From Viola odorata (taxonomy: Eukaryota; Streptophyta; Magnoliopsida; Malpighiales; Violaceae): a stretch of 64,000 nucleotides of DNA. The notes beneath the pieces were generated by a model, which was given only the letters and a program-made list of their open reading frames with translations, was not told the origin of the DNA and made no database searches. Numbering within the stretch: position 1 is the stretch's first letter; each line of letters starts with the position of its first letter. The position numbers were made by a program, and so were the translations under genes. The DNA lies in assembly GCA_963691705.1 (NCBI GenBank), contig OY829542.1, positions 28,878,579-28,942,578 of the forward strand, written 5' to 3'. Of the stretch, positions 44,011 to 55,616 are shown piece by piece.

Positions 44011-44176
44011 ACAGGTTTTGAAAATATTTTATTTTTTCTATACTATTATGATTTTGTAGTTCTTCTTCAATTCTTTTAAAATTTATTTATTTTGTTAAAA
44101 AAAATAGATGTTTTTTCTTTTGGATTAACATAATATGTTTTGAGATAGAGTAGGTTTTTAATATATCAACATCTCT

Positions 44177-44713
44177 CTATTGTGGTTTTTGGATAAATTG
44201 GAAACAAATTTCTGTATCAAAAATTCTAATTTTTAGACATTCATTATCTACCGTGAACGGATATATTTGAGTAATAAAGGGAGTTCCCAATATTATGCTT
44301 TGATTTAAATCTTTTACTAATATGAATGTGTTTCTAAGACAAAATCCTTTATTACATATATTTACATTAGAAAGTTTATAGTTAATTTGGAGTTTAGATC
44401 TGTTGGCTCCATATAAAGTTTCTTTGGTTTTTTCATAATATTGGGTAGGTATTAATCCTTCTTGAATACAATTTTGATCTGCTCCTGAATCTACAAGAGC
44501 GCATAGATTTATATGAAATTCTTTGTTTATGACTAAATCTATATTTACATACCACTTTTGGAATTCTATTTTGGAAATTGCATTTAGATAAATTTCTTCT
44601 GTGATTCCTAAAGCTTCATTTGCTATGTCTTGGTTCAGTTCTTCTAAATTTTTAGGTTGTTCCTCATTTAGCATCATAATTTTTATGTTTAATTTAGTAT
44701 TTTCTATTTGCAT
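44177..44713 (-). pseudogene. Viral aspartic protease
   Basis: One open frame with active site LVDSGADQNCI near 44,495 and a downstream IILGTPFI motif near 44,290, the usual retroviral-type protease pair. A frameshift in an A-run near 44,710 separates it from the coat protein. Stops and a probable deletion at 44,170-44,020 separate it from RT. Confidence 0.82.
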
Positions 44714-47240
44714 TTTTTTATATCCATTTTAATATGTTTTATTTCTTCTTTCAAATCTTGAGTTGATACTATAGATTCTTTTGGGGGAAATCTATTAATA
44801 ATATTTTTTAAATTGTATGGTTCTATTTCTTTAGTTTCTTTTTCTCTTATTATTAAGTCTTTTAATTTATTTAAATATTTTCTTTGTATTTCGGGATCGT
44901 CTATTTTTCCTAATATTTCAATTAACATTTCTTTTTCTTTAGTAATTGTGTTTATTTGTTTATATACACAAGAGCAAATATTAGAGTCTTTTTCTTCTTC
45001 ATCTGATTGTTCTTTACTGTCCAAAGAATCATCTTGAATTGAGTCAAGTTCTAATTCTTCGCTACTAGTGTCTTCTATGTCATCATCAGTGCTAGAGTTT
45101 AATAGTTGTATCATTTGATTTTTGATTTCCTCATCAATTTCAAGTTCTTGAATTTTTTGTTTCATTCTACAATTATTTTTATAATGTCCTGCCTGTCCAC
45201 ATTTAAAACAGGTAGGGATTTTGTTTTATTTATTGGGTCTAAATTTATTAAATCTCTTTTTGTAATATTTTCTTTGGTATCTTTTATTAGATCTTTCCGG
45301 GTACCTAGAATTTTTATAATTTTTTCTTATTGGTCTTCGTTGTTTTTTATATTTTCTTGAAGGGGGTATTATCGTTTCGTATCCATATTGAGCACAAAAT
45401 GTTCCTAATTCTTTTTTACTTTGATGAAGTTCATTTTTCATTTTAGCTTTTAATTTTAAATCAGTACAGAGGGCTAATCCTTCGTTATTAATGTGTGCTA
45501 TAATTTCACCGTAAGTTAATACTAGATAAGGAATTACTCCACTATAAAGATTTTTAATTCTAGTTTTTACTTTTTCTGCAAATAGTTTTGGTAATCCTGA
45601 GATAAATTTTTCTTTCCGGAATGAATGATTACAATCTTCTTTTAGGAATATTTTGTTAACCAATATTTATGTTATTTTTTCTTGAAATTGACTTGGTTCA
45701 CCCACAAAATGTTTTAATATAGTATATACTAATACATTAGTAGCATCTTCTTTGGGTTCTTCGTTTTCTGTTTTTACTGCATTTATTATTTCTAGTTTTT
45801 CTTCTAGAGTTAGATAGTTATCCCACCAGCTTTTAAGTTGTCCTGAAAATCCTAAAATAATTATCTGGGCAACATATTTATCTGTGTTTCCTCTTGCCTT
45901 ATATGCAGTGGTTGCCATCATCATATTTTCTAACATTGTTATTATGTTATGCTCACTTTGACCATCTAGATTCCATTCTATAATACTTTGACCATCGTAC
46001 TTGGCTTCAATCCCAGTATTCATATCTTCTAATTGTACATCAGGAAAGGTTGGTTTAGGATAAAAGTGCTTTATTCTAGGATTTTGGTAATGTTTACCTC
46101 TTAGTTTATTAATTTCTAATTCCTGAAATTGTTTTGAGATATTTTTTATATCTTTTTCATCAATTTCTTCTATTAAAACTGAAATTTGGTCTTTGGATTT
46201 CATATTTATTTTATCTAATTTTTTATTTATCATTTCTAAATATTCATCGTCTTTTTTAAATTTAAAATTCATTATTTCATAATTAGTCATTTCAATTGGT
46301 TTGAATAAGGGTTGAGTAAGAATTTTTTCTTTTTCTTGTTTCTTAGTGGGTCCTGCTCCTACAGTATTACTTTCAAATTGAATAGGTGGAGGAAGGTTTT
46401 CTTCTACGGTTATCATTTGTGCTGCCAAGGTATTTAGCATTATGTTTGTATAATTATTTTGGGTTTGAATATTTTTAATATCTTTTAAGTTTATTTCTCT
46501 ATTTTCTTCAGGAATAGGAATGTGTTTAAATGGAGAGGCTGGAATGGTGTTATTATGCTGGGTTATTTGTATTTCTTCTAAAGGAGGATATACAGATTCT
46601 ACATTTGTATTTAAGGCAGTTTTCCATATTTGTTTTGATGATTTTATCATGTTAACATTTTTTATATCGTATAGATCTGATTGTTTTTTAAACCAGGTAA
46701 AAAATGGGATATGAATCTGTAATTCTTCTAGATCTTTATAAAATCTTTCTTGGATATAATCCTTTTCTTCTTTACTGAATTCTTTAAAAAATTGTGTTCT
46801 TAATTCAGTTTTTGAAGAATCATAGAACTCTTTTCTTAATCTTTCCTTATCTATTTTATATTTGTCTGTTTTAATCATATTTAATTGATTTGAATATCTC
46901 ACGTCACTATGAGTAGGGGATGGTGATTTTATAGTTTCTTGTTCACTATTTTGATCCATATTTTGGTAGTATGGTTGTGGAATATTTTTATTAAAATCAA
47001 CACCTCTTAATACAGATCCTGATAAAGTTCTAGATAAAATTGGTCTTTCGATATTGCTTATTAATTTTCTAAAACTAGTTATATTTAAATGTTCTGGGTT
47101 TGATTCAAATATCAATCTTATATTTCCATATTCATCTTCTTCTACTTTTGCAGGTTGTGTTCGTGGAATTATAGTTTGTGATTCATTTGCTTTCGATAGA
47201 ATCCATTCATTGGGTAAAGTAATTTGATTCCATTGTAATA
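44704..47240 (-). pseudogene. Viral coat protein region with CCHC zinc knuckle
   Basis: The core is in the frame 47,499-45,667; near its end lies FSGQLKSWWDNYLT, a capsid-like segment. A stop and a small deletion near 45,665 lead to 45,663-45,226, which is Lys/Arg-rich. An in-frame TAA at 45,228-45,226 immediately precedes the zinc knuckle CFKCGQAGHYKNNC (about 45,211-45,170). An acidic Asp/Glu/Ser tail follows to 44,704. It would encapsidate viral DNA; it is broken here. Confidence 0.75.
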
Positions 47241-47963
47241 ATTTTGGTGTTTGAATCATAGCATGCTCTGTATTAGCTTCAATTAAAAGTGTTTCATTTT
47301 TTGGGGAATGTTTTATAGCTTTAGGGTTTATATTAGTTGTCATTACTTTATAATATATTATGTATATTAGTGCTATATTTCTAGAGTCTTTAATCATGTT
47401 ATCTGGAGTTTTAATATTTAAAGTTAGGGTTTTTAAGATGTTTGGATTAAATAGAGATATTGAAAATTTTATAGAGATATTGAAAAATTTGGATAACAAT
47501 TAAAGTATACTAGTCCTTTAACCAAGTTTGATTGAAAAACAACTAATAAAGAATTATCAAATTTTTGAAATCTAGCATCCCTCAGGCACATTAATATTGG
47601 GGAATCTAAACCTTGTCGATGTACGGGTTTTACGGCTATTTGAATTAGTCCGATATGTAAAAATTTATATTTTTGTCTAAAGTTTTCTATTTGATTAGAT
47701 TCTATTAATTGGAGAGTTTCTATTTGAGGATTTATAGGTATAGTTTGTTCTATAGTTTCTATTAAATAGTCATGAAATAAATCTAATGTTCCTATTTGGT
47801 ATATTTCCTTTTTTGGTTCTTTAGGTATGGTCTAATTTTGCAATTGTTGTTCGATTTTTGCTATATGATATTCTTGTCTGTTATATTCTTCTAACTTATT
47901 TTCCATTATATTTTCTTTATTGTTGTTACTGGATCCTGGGAGCAATTTTTCGATACGCTTCAT
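47241..47963 (-). pseudogene. Viral movement protein (30K-type)
   Basis: It begins at an ATG at 47,963. A TAG lies at 47,834-47,832, and a frameshift near 47,490 passes into the frame that carries the coat protein. The central block has the pattern of 30K-superfamily movement proteins, with LRDARF and VYFNCYPNF segments (about 47,590-47,490). Such proteins carry virus between cells through plasmodesmata. It appears joined to the coat protein, as in single-polyprotein caulimovirids. Confidence 0.65.
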
Positions 47964-48010
47964 TATAATAGAAACTTTATTTATCTTACAAGGAAATAGA
48001 GATAACAGTA

Positions 48011-48172
48011 TTAAACAGTAATATTATGCCTTGCTTCTGAGATTACACCTTTTTGGCCTGGACCACCACCGGGATCACCCTACTTGTGGGCTGACCAACA
48101 GATTTACTGGCTGACCAAGCGCCCAAATTGGCATCTTCTCTGATGCAAGAGATAACATTCCAATCAATATTG
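48011..48172. other. ~160 bp of unknown filler at right virus junction
   Basis: Matches neither the Athila element nor any viral domain I can see. It is GC-richer than the virus segment. Athila copy B homology starts within TAAACTCA at 48,173. The exact viral end is uncertain by some tens of bases. Confidence 0.5.
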
Positions 48173-49229
48173 TAAACTCAGCACTAGGATTGTTGGTCAA
48201 CTTACGAAAAGCCACATCAACATCAAAATCAGCAGAGATTACAATCAAAGCATTTTTATAAGCACTAGACTTTAGTTCATCAGGCTTGACAAAATTAAGC
48301 ATGCAATTAAATTCATTTAGGGAAAGTTTAGACCACCAGTTTGTCAAACGAAAGTTAATGTCATCAGGCGAAGATAGATTAGGTCCAAACTTTCCTTTCG
48401 GCTTATAATGCTCAGATGCAACCCAAAAAGTGGTAAAGAACTCAAATGAGAGCTCAACAAAGGTTGAGTGTTCTAAAAATAATAGTGTTTCCTAACCAAT
48501 GTTCTCGACTAGCTCTCAGACTCGAGTTTCGAGTCCTATTTTCCTCAACAAATTTGGATCCAGGCGCGCGCATGGGCTAACGCCTTTGGAGTTCAGAGAG
48601 TGCAATTTATCAAGAGATGGTTTATCATGAAAAACTAACCAGGCATGAGGACTAGAAAGGTCAGAAATCACCTGGACTGAAGTGGATCGAGGGGTGGAAG
48701 TAGGGATTGGTGTCATGCCCTCGACGGCTGACTCGTCGTCCTGCCCTTGACAAGCCTTCTTCAAAGTTGAGGGCTTACCCTTGCCCTTGCTGGAGGATGA
48801 GAGCTTCCACTTTCTATCCACCAGCATTTCTGGTTCTGCCGGCGGCTCCGCTCTGGTCAGAGCTTTAGATTTTTCTTTTTTCGCTGCCTTTCTTTCCACG
48901 GCTTCTCTTTCCTTTTTCTCCTTTTCAGCGACTTCCTTCTCCGCTTCTTCATTAGCTTGACAATCTACATCGTCTTCCTCATTGCAACCCTCACCACTTT
49001 CTCCGATTTCCTCATCTATTGCGTCGGTTTGTTCTTCCTCCTCCCCTACTGCTTTCTCTGTTGGATGTTCCTCTTCCTCATGGTCCAAATCGAAGGCCAA
49101 AAATTCATTTAGGGAGTGCTCCATCATGAGTTTCCTAGCGGCAGCTGACGAAGGCTTTTTGGGCTTAGGTTTGCCTCTAGCAGCTGCAGACCTAGGTGGT
49201 AGTCTCACCACTCGGCCGGATCTGGTCAT
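48173..49229 (-). pseudogene. Athila 3' ORF, copy B, truncated
   Basis: Starts MTRSGRVVRLPP at 49,229 and is open to 48,516. It is the same charged protein as copy A, with many substitutions (for example DQAN for DCQAK regions) but the same order. A frameshifted C-terminal part (48,347-48,180) includes MLNFVKPDELKSSAYKNALIV and is cut at 48,173. The copy lacks the rest of the plant transposon protein region. Upstream to 49,500 is its 5' leader; the ATG used in copy A is lost here (ATA). Confidence 0.65.
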
Positions 49230-50018
49230 AGTGGACGTTGGTGGGACTGATTCGGTGATCTCCAGGTCGTCTTCGACGGGAGTAAACTTTGCTGCCCGCG
49301 AGTCGGAGGGTGGCGAAGGGTTTAGGGGTTGTGGAATCGAAAAATCTGGGTTAGTGTTTGAGGGAGGAGTGGATGTCTGGAAGGATCCAGGTGAGGAGGG
49401 AGATGGAGAAGCGACGGGGCTTTCAGGTTCGTCTACTGGATGTGGTCCTATCGCGAGCTTGTGGGCAACCTTCTTGAGTCTCGTTATTGGAGAAAGTGAT
49501 GGATGTGACTAGGGTTGATGGGGATGGAGGTAGTGTGTTTGTGTGGGAAAGAGATAGTGATAATTGGAGGGAGTTGGAAGACAATGGAGGAGCATGTGAG
49601 AGAGAAAGCTATACTGACGTCTGACACAAATGGCGCAGCCTTTATTAATTAGGGCTTGCTTTTTGTCTGTCGGTGTTGACATGGAGCGTATCCCAACCAC
49701 CTAAAAAGTACCTTTTAAATTTTGAAAAAGAGGTGGTTAGACTAGATAAGGGCAAAAAGAGAGAATAAAGGAGTTAATATTAATAATAAAGAATAAAATC
49801 ATCTTGGAAAAGGAAAGGACAAAGATTATGGGAGATAAAGATGGGATAAAATATACGGAAATAAAATAATAAAAGGGGAATCTACTTAAATAAAAATATA
49901 ACCAGTAAAAATCAAAAGATATGAAAAAGATAAGGGAAAGGGAAAGGAATGGAATGACATATGAGATGCCTCCAGTTCGGCCTGTTTAATCATCGTGGCC
50001 TCGACTTATGCTGACTGT

Positions 50019-51407
50019 CTAGGGCTCGACAGGTGGAGGAACCACCATCATTTCATCGACTGTCGAGGGCTTGAATCCTTCATAGAAGGGCTTCAGCCTG
50101 TGGCCATTTACTTTGAAAATTGTTCCTGTGTCCGGATTTTGAATCTCAATTCCGCCATGATCGAAATTCGTTGTGACCACGAAAGGTCCCGTCCACTTGG
50201 ACTTAAGTTTTCCTGCAAAAAGACGCAAACGCGAGTTATACAATAACACTTTTTGTCCAACGGAAAAAGATTTAGGAAGAAGTTGCTTATCATGATAGGC
50301 CTTTATCTTGCCCTTGTAGAGTAGAGCATTTTCATAGGCATCATCTCTCAATTCTTCTAGTTCCTGAATCTGCAAGCGACGGTGTTGACCGGCATGCTCA
50401 AGATCCATGTTGACCTTGCGGATGGCCCAGAATGCTTTGTGCTCTATCTCTACTGGAAGATGACATGGTTTTTCGTATACAAGTCTGTAAGGTGTCATCC
50501 AATCGGGGTCTTGAAAGTTGTTCGATAGTCCCATAGGGCATCATTTAGCTTCAAACTCCAATTCTTGCAAGATTGGTTGACCGTCTTTTCTAATATGGAC
50601 TTGATTTCTCGGTTAGACACCTCAGTCTGGCCATTCGTTTATGGGTGATAGGTCGTGGAGGTTTGATGATGGACTCTGTATTTGTTGAGGAGGGATGATA
50701 CTACTCGGTTGCCAAAATGAGTACCACGATCACTGATCAGGGCACGAGGTGTACCAAATATGTTAAAGATATAGGTGCGTAGGAAGTTCACTACCACTTT
50801 AGAATCATCAGTTTGAGTTGGCTTGGCTTCAATCCACTTGGAAACATAATCTACGGCAAGAAGAATGTAGATATTACCAAAGGAATTTGGGAAGGGGCCC
50901 ATGAAGTCAATACCCTAAATGTCAAAGATTTCGCAAGGAATGATGTTTGTTAGGGGCATTTGGTTTCTGGCTCCGATATTCCCAGTGACTTGGCATCGGT
51001 GGCATGAAGCGCAAATTAGATAACTGTCATTGAAGATGGATGGCCAATAGAGGCCCGGCTTCTACAACTTTTAAAGCAGTTTTCTTTGAAGCAAAGTGTC
51101 CCCCCTCAGTCGCTAAATGGTAAAATTTCAGGATCGAGGGCACTTCATCCATAGTTACGCAACAGCGGATAATCTGATTTGAGCAATGTTTCCACAAGTA
51201 TGGGTTATCCCAAATGTAGTATTTGGATTGCCTCCTGATCCTATTACGTTTAGAGGGTGAAGCGTCTGTAGGGTACGAACCAGTAGCACAAAAGTTGGCA
51301 ATGTTAGAGAACTAGGGAAACTGAATGGCATGGGCAAGACACAAATGCTCATCTTGGAAGATGTCTCTGATAGGTACAAGTGAATCATCTGGTTGAGTTG
51401 AAAGTCT
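50019..51407 (-). pseudogene. Integrase, Athila copy B
   Basis: The zinc domain (CASCHRCQ) is near 51,020-50,990, the core [12 protein letters not shown] near 50,850 and ISDRGTHF near 50,730. A TAA at 50,641-50,639 falls just before the catalytic-Glu segment (NGQTEVSN), which continues after it. The C-terminus is open at 50,534-50,019 ([25 protein letters not shown], in pieces), typical of Athila integrases, with no chromodomain. Frameshifts occur near 51,400 and at 50,535. Confidence 0.85.
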
Positions 51408-51409
51408 AC

Positions 51410-52681
51410 TCAAATGGTCAGCCACTGAGTTTTCTGATCCCTTTTTATCCTGATCGAGATGTCAAACTCTTGGAGTAACAAGATCCAGCGAATGAGACCG
51501 AGCTTTGCATCCGTCTTTTTCAACAAACATTTTAGGGCAGAGTGGTCTGAATAGACGATTACATACATGCCCAAGAGATATTGTCTGAACTTATCCAGAG
51601 CATAAACAATTGCAAGGAGTTCCTTCTCCGTGGTGGTATAATTTTGCTGAGCTGGGTCAAGCAACTTAGACCCATAATAAATGACATATGTCTCTGAGTC
51701 TTTCTTCTGGCCTAGAACAGCGCCGAGGGCTTGATTACTTGCATCACACATGATCTCGAAAGGTAGAGACCAATTAGGGGCACGAATGATAGTAGTTGAA
51801 ATAAGCTTGCTCTTGAGAGTGTCGAAGGCAACCTGACAACTCTCATCAAACTCAAAAGTAACATCTTTTTGGAGTAGACGGCACATGGGTTGAGCGATTT
51901 TAGAGAAATCCTTGATGAACCTTCTATAAAAACTGACATGCCCTAGAAAAGACTGCACATCGCGAACGCTGGTGGGGTGGGGTAAGGACTCAATTACTTC
52001 AATCTTGGCCTTGTCCACTTCAATTCCCTTGCTAGAGATGATATGGCCTAGAACAAGACCTCGATCGACCATGAAGTGACATTTCTCAAAGTTCAAGACG
52101 AGATTGGTCTCGATGCATCGTTCCAAACACTTTTTCAATTTACACATGCACTCCGAAAAAGAGTTACCATAAACCGTGAAGTCGTCCATGAAGACCTCGA
52201 TACCATCTTCAACCAATTCGGAAAAGATGCTCACTATACAGCGTTGAAAGGTGGCGGGGGCATTACAAAGGCCAAAGGGCATACGTCTGTAGGCAAAGGT
52301 GCCGAAAGGGCACGTGAAAGTAGTCTTTTCTTGGTCTTTGGGAGCAACCAGGATTTGATGGAAAGTTGAGTATCCATCCAGGCAGCAATAGTGAGTCTTG
52401 CCTGCGAGACGCTCCAACATCTGGTCTATGAAAGGAAGAGGGAAGTGATCTTTTCTGGTAGAGGCATTCAACCGGCGATAATCAATGCAAACTCGCCACC
52501 CATTCTGAATCCTGGTGGGAATAGATTCACCGTCTTGCCCAATAGTAATGATGATACCCATTTTCTTGGGCACGACTTGTATCGGGCTAACCCATGGGCT
52601 ATCCGAGATAGAGTAGATAACGCCCGCATCTAGCAACTTCAGCACCTCTTTTTTCACCACCTCCATCATATGTGGATTCAA
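51410..52681 (-). pseudogene. pol: RT-RNase H, Athila copy B, open 423 codons
   Basis: The frame includes RT motifs VCIDYRRLNASTRKDHFP, RRMPFGLCNAPATFQ, FMDDFTVYGNS, the connection FLGHVSFYRRFIKDFS, and RNase H (MCDASNQALGAVLGQ, TTTEKELLAIVYA, VYSDHSALK). It is the best-preserved RT in the window. Its upstream linker (to about 53,010) holds a stop near 52,693 and a 22-bp tandem duplication (GAGTTTGTTAGAGATTATGA, near 52,838-52,880). It ends at 51,410 by frameshift. Confidence 0.9.
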
Positions 52682-53015
52682 TCTGCGTTGTGGCTAGAGT
52701 ATTGTCTTGCTGGCGTCTTCCAAGTGAATTTGGTGTGTACATAAGGCTGACGACAAGCCCTTGATGTCGGTGATAGTCCAGCCTATGGCTTGTCTAAATT
52801 CTTTCAATAAGGAAATCAGCTCAATCTCTTTAGAAGCGTTGAGTTTGTTAGAGATTATGAGTTTGTTAGAGATTATGACGGGAAGAGAGTCATTGATGCC
52901 AAGATAAGCATATTTGAGGTGAGAAGGTAATGGTTTTAGTTCGAGGGTAGGAACCTGCTCAAGAGACGGAGACAGTTTAACATGGTCTGAACAGATGGGG
53001 GATACGACCGAAGGG

Positions 53016-53567
53016 TCATATAGGACAATGACACTCTTTTAGTGCTGTGACAACAGAATGCAGCTCAGGAGGAGTGACAAGTTTTGAGGCCAAGACATCT
53101 AATAGAGGTGGCATGAGACTCCTGTCGAGGGAAAATTGCAAAGGATTAGTAGAATCTAATTCAGCAATTGTATCAACAAAGGGGTCAATCAGATCAACAT
53201 AATTAACACTAGAAAATTCAGAAGGATATCGCATGGACTCCAACATGTTAAACTTGATGATCTCCCCATCAAATTCGAGGGAAATGGTGGCCTCATGGAC
53301 CTCAATCTTGGCTCTGGCAGTGGCTAGAAATGGTCGTCCTAGAAGTACATCTGAAGACTTGGTTGAGTCTTCCTTCTCCATGGCGATGACATAGAAGTCT
53401 GCTGGAAATAGAAATTCACCCACTTGGACCAAAACGTCTTTGATAATACCCACGGGGTAAAAAATAGAACGATCGGCAAGTTGGATAGCAAGTTTGGTGG
53501 TTTTCAGAGGTTCGAGCCCAAGACTGTTGTAGATGGTCAAGGGCATGACATTTATGCCTACTCCCAA
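53016..53567 (-). pseudogene. Aspartic protease, Athila copy B
   Basis: Active-site region DLG/DMG-VGINVMPL is at 53,567. A TGA at 53,571-53,569 replaces the TGC of copy A directly before it. LLGRPFLATARAKIEVHEA is conserved. Open to 53,016. Confidence 0.82.
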
Positions 53568-53570
53568 ATC

Positions 53571-55561
53571 TCACATAGCCTTACCAATGTCGACGGTGCT
53601 AATCTTGTAGGGAATAATGAACATCCCTTGTTCTTTGCACTTGGGAGGAATCTTCCACTGTATGTGGGCAGAAATATTAATCTCCACGCTTATCTTGTTA
53701 ACGCCGGCTAATTTGCACTTGTTTGTGCATAACTGTTTTAAGAACTTGGCATATCTAGGCACATTCATGACTACCTGCAGGAGTGGGATGTTGACAATCA
53801 CCTTGCTAAACATATCAAAAATTTCACGATCTTCTGTTTCCTTCTTCGATTTGATTAGCCTTTGAGGGAAAGGAGACTCGAGGATCTTATGAATATACTC
53901 TTGGGTAAACTCAGGCGGGTTCGGATCATTCCGTGGAGACCCTCTTGGTGACCGAATTCGGTCTTCCATGACTTTTGTGGATCTGGGCACTTTCGGACTT
54001 TTTGCCTCGGGCCGAAGTTCAGATTCTGGTGAATTTTCAATATCGAGGGTAGGATGTGGTGGAGGAGTCAAGGTCGTGCCACTTCGAAGAGTTATAGCAC
54101 AAACATTGTGCTTTAGATTGGTTTCTTTCTGTGGTGGAAATCTCCCTTGGTTTTTCAATGCTTTCATCTCTGCCATCATAGTGCTCATTTTCTTTTCAAG
54201 GTCCTCGATCTTCTTTTGTTGATCGGGGTCAGGAATTGGTGTTGTAATCGGGGGCACTACAATGGTCTGATCTTGAGGAGGTTGGCGTTGATACTGATTG
54301 TATGTTGGTCGGGGCCTGAAGTGTTGCATGTTGAGAGGAGGGGGATGATTTCTATAGGGATGTTGTTGTTGTTGTTGGCTAGGGCCGGATGACTGAGGAT
54401 TAGAAACCCATCCTGGATTTTGTTGCTTCTATACGAGACCTGGATGTACTGGCCAACGACATTTACTTGGATTTCATCTGGAATATGAGGGCAAACGTCT
54501 ATGGTATAATCCACAAAGTTACAAATCTGGCAGGCCTTGACCGGTGCAGTTTGTCCTGCCACAAAGTTCTGGAACATCCTCACACCTGTGAGGGAGGTCA
54601 TTTGATTTTGTAATGCTGCCACTTGGACGTCTTGGCTTCCATTGTTGTCACCCTCAGGTGTGGCATTCTTAGCCATAAGTTCTATGGTCGCCTTGGCAGC
54701 GGCTGGGGTGAGAGTAGTAAGGGAACCATTAGCGGCAGCGTTAAGTAGGGCCCTATCATGAGCTTTAAGGCCTTCGCAAAAGTACTGGATGAGGGCATGC
54801 TCACTAAGGTTATGCGAGGGGCACATGGATTGCATTTTCTGAAATCTCTCATAGTACTGGGCAAGATCCTCTTCCTTTTTCTGGATAATAGATACAAGTT
54901 GTTTACATATGATATTGGCTATTGATGCTGGATAATATTTTTCAGTAAAGATCTTAGACATCTCGGCCCAAGAATGGATGGATCTCGGAGGAAGGTCATA
55001 ATAACAATCGAGGGCATCATCCTTAAGGGACCATATGAAAGCGAGTAGCTTAGCTTGTTCAATGCTGACACTGGGAGGTTTCATGGCCTCGCAAATGGAA
55101 TGAAGTTGTTAGAGGTGATGAAGTGCATTCTCCTTTGCAACTCCATGAAAGGTCGGGAGATGATGCATGACGGCAGACTTAAGAGTCCAGTTATGTGTGA
55201 CAGCGGGCCAGACAATGCAACTGCTGGACATGTCGAGGGCGGCATTAAGATGGTCAATGGTCTGCTGGTTCGGAGGAGGCGGTGGTGGATCTTCATAACG
55301 TACATAATTTTCGGGGTTTTTCATAGCTGGGATATCAAAGTGGGCAGCTGGTGGGTTTTCAAGACCTCGATGAAGATAGGCTAGGTCTTGGTAAAACTGA
55401 CGGTCGGGGTTAGCCAGATTGGAAAGATGATTGTCGAGGGCAGGATGAGGGATTCCTCTACACTAGGTATATGATCCTCTGGCTTACCTCCGAAGTCCTC
55501 TTTCTGTCCTGGTGAGTTCAAGATCAAGAGGTATTAGGTCTGGTGCAGATCGCCTGGTCAT
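53571..55561 (-). pseudogene. gag: gag, Athila copy B
   Basis: A likely start is ATG 55,561, 33 bp after the PBS (MTRRSAPDLIPLDLELTR). Breaks: a TAA near 55,485, a frameshift near 55,460, TAA 55,111-55,109 and a frameshift near 54,290. The core LPPRSIHSWAEMSKIFTEKY is near 54,998-54,940. The zinc knuckle near 54,530-54,490 reads CQICNFVDYTIDVC, with Tyr in place of the expected His. A Pro/Lys-rich C-terminus leads into the protease. Confidence 0.82.
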
Positions 55562-55593
55562 TCAAAAGAAAAAGAAAAATTACTTTTGTTCAA

Positions 55594-55611
55594 TCCCCGA
55601 CAATGGCGCCA
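55594..55611 (-). other. Primer binding site of Athila element
   Basis: Minus strand TGGCGCCATTGTCGGGGA, five bases after the LTR. This is the common PBS of Athila-type and many Tat plant elements. Confidence 0.9.
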
Positions 55612-55616
55612 AAATT

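Larger units (their letters stand above)
40383..48010 (-). mobile_element. Endogenous pararetrovirus (Caulimoviridae, Petuvirus/Florendovirus-like), nearly whole genome
   Basis: AT-rich minus-strand segment of about 7.6 kb, with no LTRs and no integrase. Order in minus direction from 48,010: movement protein, coat protein with CCHC knuckle, protease, RT, RNase H, a second ORF, an intergenic promoter, a tRNA-Met-like PBS and an N-terminal ORF that runs off the left junction. Read as a circle, the left and right ends are neighbours, so the genome was opened inside or next to the first ORF. Multiple stops, frameshifts and deletions make it non-functional. The genus is tentative: the movement-coat-protease-RT order plus a downstream ORF fits Petuvirus- or Florendovirus-type genomes. 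Confidence 0.85.

Noticed and set aside
48130..48160. Alternative tRNA-Met-like PBS (TTGCATCAGAGA, minus) near the right virus junction
   Set aside because: The match is no better (9 of 12) than that at 40,972-40,983, and it lacks a nearby TATA box and start codon.
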